The translations under genes were made by a program, and so were the position numbers. Below the pieces are notes generated by a model. That model was not told the origin of the DNA, did no database searches, and was given only the letters and a program-made list of their open reading frames with translations. Positions 1-6,700 of a stretch of 21,151 nt of DNA are shown in pieces. Location: the IMG/VR virus record IMGVR_UViG_3300039159_000306, positions 1,376-22,526 of that record; one strand, written 5' to 3'. Each line of letters starts with the position of its first letter. Position 1 is the first letter of the stretch. This DNA comes from a virus.

Positions 1-162
1 AAAAAGAAACAACGAATCGTTAAATACATTAACTACCCTATTTCTATTTCTAACAGCTACTAAGTTAACATCAAATAAATCGTATTTTAACTTAGTTATT
101 GTTGGAATTAATCTTTTTAGAACGAAGTTTGTTGTTCGGTTGCTTAATATTGCTTGGCTCAT
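1..162 (-). CDS. Partial CDS overlapping the patatin 3' end (N-terminal 54 codons)
   Basis: An open frame starts at ATG (162-160) and stays open for 54 codons to the left window edge, so only the N-terminus is present. It overlaps the last 71 bases of the patatin gene in a different frame. The translation begins MSQAILSNRT and continues with mixed charged and hydrophobic residues, including KYDLFDVNLVAVRNRNR at about 26-42, which looks like real protein rather than a shadow frame. By contrast, the patatin tail in the overlap is low complexity (Asn, Lys and Ser rich), as expected if this frame is the constrained one. I do not recognise the family. An overlap of 71 bases is long for this window, but nearby genes also overlap by tens of bases. 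The function is unknown; the position suggests the next gene of the late operon. Confidence 0.6.
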   Translation of the reverse strand, partial: MSQAILSNRTTNFVLKRLIPTITKLKYDLFDVNLVAVRNRNRVVNVFNDSLFLF

Positions 163-1054
163 TTTGTAGTGTTATAAATTCTAACAATTCATTCTTTTTA
201 TTTTCCCATAAAGTTACACCTTTTTCAATTAAGTAAGGTACTTCTTTAATAGAATCCATTACAACTTGTTTATCCAATTTAATATCACAATTTAGATACC
301 GATTGTTTAACAACGAGGTACAACCATACTTTGTAAATTCAATTGAAGCGTCTAAAATAACATCAACAATTGGAGTTGCGTTATTAGATTTAATCCATTG
401 TAAAGAACCAGCAGTTTCAAGATTTTTAAATTCTTTTTCATAATATCCCGTACCAAATGATAACAAATTAATGTCTTCCAATTTAGCTATATTCTTCTTA
501 ATCAAATGGAAGAGTAAGCACAAACTAGGATTATTTGCATAAACTCCACCGTCAATTAAAGTCTTATTAACTGGATAAAAGTAAGTTGGAGCAGTACTAG
601 TAGCTTTTGCAATAGTTGACAGCCTAACATTCTTATACTTATCATTATCAGACTCATACACAACTGGGACTCCAAGCTTAATGTCATAACTTGTAATTAA
701 GATTGGCTTTAAAACTTCACCTAATCTAACATCACCATAAATTTCATCAATAATATTTAACGCGTTTTCTGGATATTTGGGTAATCTATAACCGTCTAAA
801 GACTTAATTTTATATCCCAAAGACCTTTTGAATATAGTATCACAAAGTTTAACATACATTTCTAAAACATCTTTGCTTGCGTAGTTAAGCTTGGGATGAA
901 CTAAAGCTGTTGCAATGATTCCCCCCGTAGATGTGCCCGATACATAATCAAACTTATCAATAATCTTTGACTCCAATTCTTTTTCAAAATTAGATAAAGC
1001 TGATAAAGTTAATACTCCTCTGATACCACCGCCGTTAATTGCTAATCCTTTCAT
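92..1054 (-). CDS. Patatin-like phospholipase
   Basis: A 320-residue predicted lipid acyl hydrolase of the patatin fold, which cleaves acyl chains from membrane phospholipids with a Ser-Asp dyad. All expected motifs are visible: oxyanion-hole loop GGGIRG at 8-13, nucleophile elbow GTSTG at 40-44 (Ser42), the stretch ATSTAPTYF at 151-159, and DGGVYANNP at 168-176 with the catalytic Asp168. No signal peptide is seen. I chose the ATG at 1054 because it overlaps the upstream stop as TAATG and sits right before the conserved N-terminal strand; an earlier ATG at 1087 would add 11 residues. The C-terminus is low complexity and is overlapped by the next gene. Length and motifs resemble bacterial patatins, including CBASS effectors of the CapV type. 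In a phage it could act in lysis, membrane penetration or host interference; the sequence does not decide. Confidence 0.9.
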   Translation of the reverse strand: MKGLAINGGGIRGVLTLSALSNFEKELESKIIDKFDYVSGTSTGGIIATALVHPKLNYASKDVLEMYVKLCDTIFKRSLGYKIKSLDGYRLPKYPENALNIIDEIYGDVRLGEVLKPILITSYDIKLGVPVVYESDNDKYKNVRLSTIAKATSTAPTYFYPVNKTLIDGGVYANNPSLCLLFHLIKKNIAKLEDINLLSFGTGYYEKEFKNLETAGSLQWIKSNNATPIVDVILDASIEFTKYGCTSLLNNRYLNCDIKLDKQVVMDSIKEVPYLIEKGVTLWENKKNELLEFITLQNEPSNIKQPNNKLRSKKINSNNN

Positions 1055-1410
1055 TATAAATAGGTATAAGAAGCTCGCATTGTCCAACTAAAACTATTAC
1101 TTAAAATACCATTAGGATAAGTTATAGTAGTTTGAGTATTCAAAGCTGATGATTTAACTTCAACGATCCTTTTAATTGACCATTCGGCTTGTGATTCAAC
1201 TGCTCCAATGATTGAGCTACCCACAAAAGTTGTAGTTGTAATTGGAAAAGTTGTACCACTAACTACTTCATCAACTCTTAACAATGATAATTGAAGGGTA
1301 GGTATAATTGGCCCACCTGAAATTACTTGTAAAAGGTTATTGGATATTCCTTCTTTAATGCTTAATGCTTCTAATAGAGTTATTATTCGTTGTCCAGTGT
1401 ATTCGGTCAT
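1054..1410 (-). CDS. Small beta-rich protein of unknown function
   Basis: A 118-residue protein that I do not recognise. The first 30 residues look helical (MTEYTGQRIITLLEALSIKE), followed by strand-like Thr/Ser/Val-rich sequence and a C-terminus of alternating hydrophobic and polar residues (SFSWTMRASYTYL), which suggests a small beta sandwich or barrel. No signal peptide or membrane segment is seen. Its stop overlaps the patatin start as TAATG, so translation of the two is probably coupled. It is the first gene after the hairpin terminator at about 1421-1448, so it opens a new segment with patatin and the partial gene at the left edge. It could be a minor virion protein, but that is a guess from context. 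Confidence 0.7.
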   Translation of the reverse strand: MTEYTGQRIITLLEALSIKEGISNNLLQVISGGPIIPTLQLSLLRVDEVVSGTTFPITTTTFVGSSIIGAVESQAEWSIKRIVEVKSSALNTQTTITYPNGILSNSFSWTMRASYTYL

Positions 1411-1420
1411 AATATATATA

Positions 1421-1448
1421 AAAAAAAGAAACAGATAATCTGTTTCTT
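1421..1448 (-). terminator. Rho-independent terminator after the Met-rich gene
   Basis: Perfect inverted repeat: AAGAAACAGA (1426-1435), TAA loop, TCTGTTTCTT (1439-1448). Read on the minus strand the hairpin is followed by a run of seven T (1427-1421, partly inside the stem) and then TATATATATT. It lies between the Met-rich gene (stop at 1488) and the 118 aa gene (start at 1410). On the plus strand the hairpin is followed by A-rich sequence, so it should act only leftwards. Confidence 0.85.
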
Positions 1449-1470
1449 AAAATACAAAATTTTAATTAAA

Positions 1471-1492
1471 TATAATAAATTTATTTATTATA
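1471..1492 (-). repeat. AT-only inverted repeat at the Met-rich gene stop codon
   Basis: TATAATAAA (1471-1479) pairs perfectly with TTTATTATA (1484-1492) across a 4-nt spacer. It covers the TAA stop (1490-1488) of the Met-rich gene. Having only A-T pairs it is weak as an RNA hairpin, and such palindromes arise easily in AT-rich DNA, so a function is uncertain. Confidence 0.35.
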
Positions 1493-1799
1493 CCATTGCT
1501 TTTTGCTCCATTCCTTCCATTGGGGTTTCTTCCATCGGGGCTTCTTCCATTGGAGCTTCGCCACCTTGGATACTTGCCAAAAACATAGACACGCCTTCCA
1601 TCAACATATTACAGTCTTGTTTTTCCAAACCTTCAGTAAACATCATTACAACTTGCTCCATTACTTGCTCAATAGAAGCACTAGCTTCATCTTGGGGCAT
1701 ACTCATTGCTGGCTCTGATTCCATTCCACCTTCCATATTTATACCTAAGATATTCATTGGAATAAATACTGATTTAGTTACAGTTGTATTAAAATTCAT
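1488..1799 (-). CDS. Met-rich acidic protein with APMEE tandem repeats
   Basis: A 103-residue protein of no family I recognise. About 17 residues are Met (roughly 16%), and Glu/Asp far outnumber Lys/Arg. The N-terminus (MNFNTTVTKSVFIPMNIL) is strand-like and basic or neutral; residues about 42-77 (ASIEQVMEQVVMMFTEGLEK and onward) could form an amphipathic helix with Met on the hydrophobic face; residues about 81-96 carry tandem pentapeptides of the form E-A/T-P-M-E encoded by 15-bp DNA repeats. There is one Cys. No signal peptide or membrane segment is evident. The ATG follows an A-rich leader (AAAGAAATG). The gene follows the 63 aa gene by 17 bases and is closed by a hairpin terminator, which suggests a defined and perhaps abundant product. 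A small virion or chaperone-like role is possible; the function is unknown. Confidence 0.75.
   Translation of the reverse strand: MNFNTTVTKSVFIPMNILGINMEGGMESEPAMSMPQDEASASIEQVMEQVVMMFTEGLEKQDCNMLMEGVSMFLASIQGGEAPMEEAPMEETPMEGMEQKAMV
1514..1558 (-). repeat. Three tandem 15-bp repeats (in-frame pentapeptide repeat)
   Basis: Copies at 1514-1528, 1529-1543 and 1544-1558 follow CTTCCATYGGRGYTT on the plus strand, with each pair differing at two positions. Period 15 keeps the frame and gives the repeated E-A/T-P-M-E peptide in the Met-rich protein. A degenerate partial copy lies just before 1514. Confidence 0.9.
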
Positions 1800-1816
1800 T
1801 TCTTTAATTTTTAAAT

Positions 1817-2008
1817 TTAACGATTATTCTTCTTTTGTTTAACTCTAATCATATACATATAGTTTCCAAGTGTTATTAAACTTGGTCTATCTGTTGCAAG
1901 CTTTGCTAACTTAATTAGATTAGCTCGTTCATCTCTTGATATTACAAGTTCTGAACCTTCTAATTTGTATTGTACATTCCCGTTTTCATCAAGTAAGTTT
2001 GCTTTCAT
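1817..2008 (-). CDS. Small hypothetical protein (63 aa)
   Basis: A 63-residue protein starting MKANLLDENGNVQYKLEG. The first 25 residues look like a beta hairpin (DENGNVQYKLEGSELVIS), followed by a helix (RDERANLIKLAKLATDRP) and a strand (LGNYMYMIRV), ending with a basic tail KQKKNNR. I do not recognise a family. Its ATG overlaps the stop of the upstream 333 aa gene as ATGA, which supports it as a real, translationally coupled gene. It may assist its neighbour, but nothing in the sequence states a function. Confidence 0.7.
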   Translation of the reverse strand: MKANLLDENGNVQYKLEGSELVISRDERANLIKLAKLATDRPSLITLGNYMYMIRVKQKKNNR

Positions 2009-3006
2009 ATTATTTTGTTGTTAACTGAAAACTTACAACCTGAATCACAAGTTTTATCGTCTAAGTTCTTAATAGCTAATAAAGTAAGTTTTCCAAGTTC
2101 ATAAAGATTGTTATCGCTTTTATTTTTAATTTGGCTATTAACTAAATCTTCTATTTTCAAAGCTGTTTCTTTATTAAATATAATTTCTCCAATTTCTACT
2201 TCAAACAACTTGTACTTTCTATTATAATTTGTTAACGATTGTGGCACAGCTGGTACACCTTTATCACCCAAATTATTATATTCGCTATGAAGTACACCTT
2301 TTGTAATAATACCACCCGCTTTATAAGTTGGAAACCCAAATCCGTTGTTCAAACTCTTTGCCTGGAGATGTTTTAGATTTAATGCTAAACCTTTGTTCTT
2401 TTCGTAATTATAAGCATTTGTCTTACGCAACAAATCGTTTTGTTTTAGTTGTTTAATTCTATCGTCATCAGTTTTATCAAAATTCGTAAATCCTAAGTTG
2501 CTATCGATCACTCCCCTGAAATTACCTTTTGCTAAAAGAGAACCGGTGTTTATCATTCTTGTTACTTGATTTAAGTTTTTTAAGTGTAATGACATTCCTG
2601 ATTTAAAACTACCATCATTTGCGGTAACTACTTCTCCAGTAAACTCATCTTTGAAATTGTTTTCTAGTTTCGTCCCAGCTTTCCCAGCTACGTTTAAAAC
2701 TGCTGCTGCGATTTGACCTTTTGGGCCTAACATAGCCCCAACAGAATCTGTTATTTTAGTACCAATTTCAACATTCTTATTTCCAGAATCAACTTTTGGT
2801 TTTCCAATTACATTACCTATCATATTACCAACTATCGGAGCCGCCGCACCAGCAATACTTAAAGCTTTGCTAGGTATTGTACCATCAAGATTTAAATCTT
2901 CAATTTTTAAACTAGGTACTTCTTTTATTCCAGTCGGGCTTTTTTTTAGTTTAGAGAATGCTTCCGAAAAGGTTTTACTAGATAACAATTTCATTAAGTC
3001 TTCCAT
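2005..3006 (-). CDS. Candidate virion cargo/ejection protein with conserved C-terminal module
   Basis: A 333-residue protein. Residues about 45-115 are Ala/Gly-rich and helical (SIAGAAAPIVGNMIGNVIG and similar), like segments of phage ejection proteins that insert into or cross membranes. Residues about 185-220 are charged and helical. Residues about 228-290 form a module I recall from many crAss-like and other Bacteroidota phage proteins: a Gly-rich start (KAGGIITKGVLH, 229-240), an Asn-Asn-Leu, DKGVP (248-252), then a Glu-rich strand-helix FEVEIGEIIFNKE (268-280) leading into KIEDL. Two Cys lie near the end (320, 324). The start overlaps the previous stop as TAATG. It lies two genes downstream of the muzzle; in crAss-like phages cargo proteins are encoded just after the muzzle, so packaging in the head and ejection into the host is a reasonable inference, not shown. 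Confidence 0.6.
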   Translation of the reverse strand: MEDLMKLLSSKTFSEAFSKLKKSPTGIKEVPSLKIEDLNLDGTIPSKALSIAGAAAPIVGNMIGNVIGKPKVDSGNKNVEIGTKITDSVGAMLGPKGQIAAAVLNVAGKAGTKLENNFKDEFTGEVVTANDGSFKSGMSLHLKNLNQVTRMINTGSLLAKGNFRGVIDSNLGFTNFDKTDDDRIKQLKQNDLLRKTNAYNYEKNKGLALNLKHLQAKSLNNGFGFPTYKAGGIITKGVLHSEYNNLGDKGVPAVPQSLTNYNRKYKLFEVEIGEIIFNKETALKIEDLVNSQIKNKSDNNLYELGKLTLLAIKNLDDKTCDSGCKFSVNNKII

Positions 3007-3779
3007 TATCCGAATATTTTATCGTTTTCTTCATACATGTTTAACATATCATCAACAGAATATAAAATTGATTTAAATTCTTTGTCTCCCATAAACTTTG
3101 ACTTTTTATCAAGCTTAATAGAAACTGTTCCTAATAATACATAATCATTTTTAGATTTCGTAATAATTATAGGTTTGTCTATTGTACTATCGGTTATTGG
3201 AACTAATAAGGGAAACTTTACAATTTTTGTGATGTTTTCATAAATCACTGTGTTGTACATTGAATATTTAGTATTCTCTAAATCAAACTCAACGTAATCA
3301 AGTTCTTTAAACTTATTTAAAGTCTCATAAAAGGGTGATAATGGCTTAGACTGATGTTGATCAATAAAAGACTTGTTTCTATCGCTAACTCGTTCGTAAC
3401 GTCGTGAGAAGTTTTTAAAACCATAAGAAGTTCCATTATGGAATATATCAATTGTAACATAACATAAGTTGTAAGTGTGTAGTAATTCATCTAATATCTT
3501 TGTTACTTTCAAGACATTAGATAACAACCCTCTACCATTCTTAAAGATAGCATCTTTTGTGAGTTGCTTTAATTCATCCTCATGGAGTTGGTTCTGTTTT
3601 TTAACTTGTAAATCAAATTGAATATTCTTTAACTTTTCTGAATTAGTAAATCTTGTTAATAAAGACTTGCGTACAAGTTCTAAAAATAAAGATACTATTT
3701 TGTTTAGTGAGGTAATTGCTGAAGCTATTACAACTATTAGGACTCCAATAATTTCTTTGTTTTGAATGATTTCTTCCAT
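3006..3779 (-). CDS. Membrane-anchored protein with GAF/PAS-like region
   Basis: A 257-residue protein with one clear hydrophobic segment at about 11-33 (IGVLIVVIASAITS...), then a basic helical linker and a likely coiled coil (about 45-80). The region about 85-240 alternates strands and helices and contains VTIDIFHNGTSYGF at 108-121. The FHNG signature followed by an R-R-Y-E stretch resembles a GAF/PAS-like domain found behind an N-terminal membrane helix in phage proteins. A short acidic C-terminus follows. The N-terminal anchor with a cytosolic-looking remainder would fit a membrane-targeted sensor or a component acting at the host membrane during entry or lysis. It sits one base after the muzzle stop and overlaps the 333 aa gene (TAATG). 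A holin role is possible by position, but the large soluble part is unlike a simple holin. Confidence 0.6.
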   Translation of the reverse strand: MEEIIQNKEIIGVLIVVIASAITSLNKIVSLFLELVRKSLLTRFTNSEKLKNIQFDLQVKKQNQLHEDELKQLTKDAIFKNGRGLLSNVLKVTKILDELLHTYNLCYVTIDIFHNGTSYGFKNFSRRYERVSDRNKSFIDQHQSKPLSPFYETLNKFKELDYVEFDLENTKYSMYNTVIYENITKIVKFPLLVPITDSTIDKPIIITKSKNDYVLLGTVSIKLDKKSKFMGDKEFKSILYSVDDMLNMYEENDKIFG

Positions 3780-3780
3780 A

Positions 3781-6700
3781 TTAAAATGATTGTCTTACGA
3801 ATGAAACTATATTTCTTATAAATAACTCTTGATCAGTATTATAAGTTATTCTTATCTTACAATACTTGTCCCTAATTCTTCTATTGTTTAATCCCCCTCT
3901 TGAATCAGAGCTATTTTTAATACACGTTACATATAGTTTGTCTTCTCTATAAACACAATCAAATGCGAAAGTTGAATTTAAAGGATCTGTGTAATATGGA
4001 ATTGCAGCTTGAGCAACAATATTTCTGGGAAAACTAGTTTGTAAAGATGATTCATTATCATTAGTATACAAAATTGAACTTGGGTAAACATGATTTGATA
4101 CTATATTAAGATTATCAAATATTAATTGAGTAAATAGGTTTATAGATGCAACAAATTCAATTGTAGTATTTAATTGGGTATCGTAAACAAAATTGTATTT
4201 AGGGTTTACATAATGTTCCCAGATATTTCCGGGAGTTAAACCACCAAACGAATAAAAGTCACCCCTAATTGTAAAAGCTTGATTAGGTATAAAAGTTGGC
4301 TCATTCTGCCACAATCCGCCTCTAGCTTCATTATAAACAACATGATAAGATAATAGTTCATTATTAATTACAAATCCAACATCAGTCCTATATTTATTGT
4401 AATAGCTTTTAATATTATAGAACATTTTGGATTCAGTTTTGTTTATTAATGAATCAGTTGCTTTTTTAATATTTGCTTGAATTTTAAAATCTGAAATTAA
4501 ATCAAAAGATGATTCAGATAGTTTCCAAACTTTACCATTTGTTACATCAACTCCATATATATAGTTATCACTTTTAATAATTGAAAATTGATTTGTACTA
4601 CCATAAATAGAACTAATTGTCATTACGTTATTAATTGCTGGAAGAACTCCAACGCTTTCAAAAAATACTTCTCCTGCTGAATCATTTAAACCACCAATTC
4701 TTTGATTAATCGGTAATGCAACTAATCCATTTTCAAAAACAACCAATAATAAACTCTCATTGATTTTATTTAACGATATTATTTGTCCGTATTGAGATGT
4801 ATAATCGCGATAATCAGGTAAATTAAATTGTTGATAGCCATTTGCAAATGAACCGGGAACATGAATATCAGAAAAGTAAACCCTTGTTTTAAAGTTAGAT
4901 TGTAAAAAAGGAAGTCGATAATTAAACCCAGGTGTAATCAAACCACTTTCATAAGAGCCATACCCAGTATTAAAATTAGTAGTTTCTAAGACTCTTGATA
5001 AACGCCAAGGAGATGAACCTAAATAAGTTGATATAGCGGGTGATAAAGAACTTAAATAAGGATAAAAGGATCTAATTGTTTCGGTCACATCTCTAACTTG
5101 TTCATGACGAAATGCAACATTATAGTTGCTATCTGAAGCAAAGCTGATAGTTGGTCCAATGTTAATTTGTTGCCAAATATCGTCGTCTACAACTTTAATA
5201 TCACCGCTGTTATAATACAACCTTCTAAAAACAATAGACACATAATTATCTCCATTATGAGCTTTTAATACTCGTGATGGGTCAAGTATCAAACTCAACA
5301 TAGAACCGTTAGTCTCAGTCACGTTTGCTTGTGACCAATAAGTATTATGAGAGACTGGTTCGTAAGTTAAGAACTCTGGTAAATGACCGGTAATTTGAAT
5401 ACTTGTTGCTAAAGGGCCTTGGTTGTTATACAAAGCTCCATAAGCAAACCATTCATTGTTTGGTTCATTACCAGTAAACTTAGTTAGATTATGTGTAAAA
5501 TTATGGTATCTATCATCTGCAACTTTGCTATTTAAGAATATACCCGCATAATCCAATACAACAGTTGGTAATACAACTGAAAAATCAGTAAGTATATAAC
5601 TTGATACAGATTTAAAAGAAACATAATCGTTATACTTTAAAGGATGCCAAGAATACCTAACTCTATCTTTTATTAAAGCGTTGCCATTTTGAATAGTTGA
5701 AGCAGATTGAAATAAAGCTTGACTTGAGAACCCATTTTGACTAGCATTTGAATTAGCTTCTCTTATGAACTCGCTATTTAAAGCTATTGATTGAGTTGGT
5801 CCGCGTAATACATTTGTAGAACTAACTTGAGTAACAGTTGTGTATAAACCTGTATCATTTGGTAATTGAGAATATTCGTTTTGTTGACTATTACCATACA
5901 AAGAGTTTGTCTTAGAATAAACTTTAAATGATTTATTCTTACCGCTCATCCTATTTGAACTATTAATATTATCAGTTATAAATTCAGGTGAGATAAAAGC
6001 AAAACGAGTAAGAGCTTGATTATTAACATAAGCATTAGACGGTGAAGGATAATTCTGTCCAAAGAACTTAACAAGTTCAACGCTTTTTGAATCAAGGTCG
6101 GGAGTTCTAGCAATTTCTCCACTTGATGAATCTTTTACTCCCCAAGTACCAGCAGATTCTAATGTGAAATTTGGACTAGGAATCCATTTTGAATTACTAT
6201 CATCATACCCTCCGTTATCAGCATTATAATCAACTAAACGTTCTTGATTTTCATTTCCTTCACTAGCTGTTCCAACAATCCTATCGTAATCAATATTTGG
6301 AATCGCCATAGTATTCATTATAATACCACTTCCTAAAGAATCTTTACGACGCAAACAATTACGATATACTTTAAAACCGTTTGTATTGTCTTGAATATAA
6401 CTCGGTAATACCGGAAAAGTAAACTTTGCAGCAACTGTTCCAATTGTTCCAGTTTCAAGAATTGGAGCTAATCTGTATCTATCAGGAAATCTATAATACC
6501 CAATTGAGTTTTCATAATTATTAAAAGCGTCAAACTCATTTCCAATTGTAAACAAGTTAGTTGCTAAGTTATAAGTTGTATCAGATAAAAGCTCATCGCT
6601 TCCCCTCATTGGGAACAAAGGGCTTCGGCTACCGTCTTTCATTATGTATTGAATACAAAACGAATAAGCTTCACCGGGATAATAACCTAGCTTATCATGG

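Noticed and set aside
1055-1087. Upstream ATG extending patatin by 11 residues
   Set aside because: The ATG at 1054 forms a TAATG overlap and directly precedes the conserved first strand; the extension (MDNASFLYLFI) lies within the 118 aa gene.
1390-1842. A 150-codon plus-strand frame with SIGASSIGAS-like repeats
   Set aside because: The repeats are the reverse reading of the 15-bp repeat in the Met-rich gene; the frame spans a terminator and two genes of the other strand.
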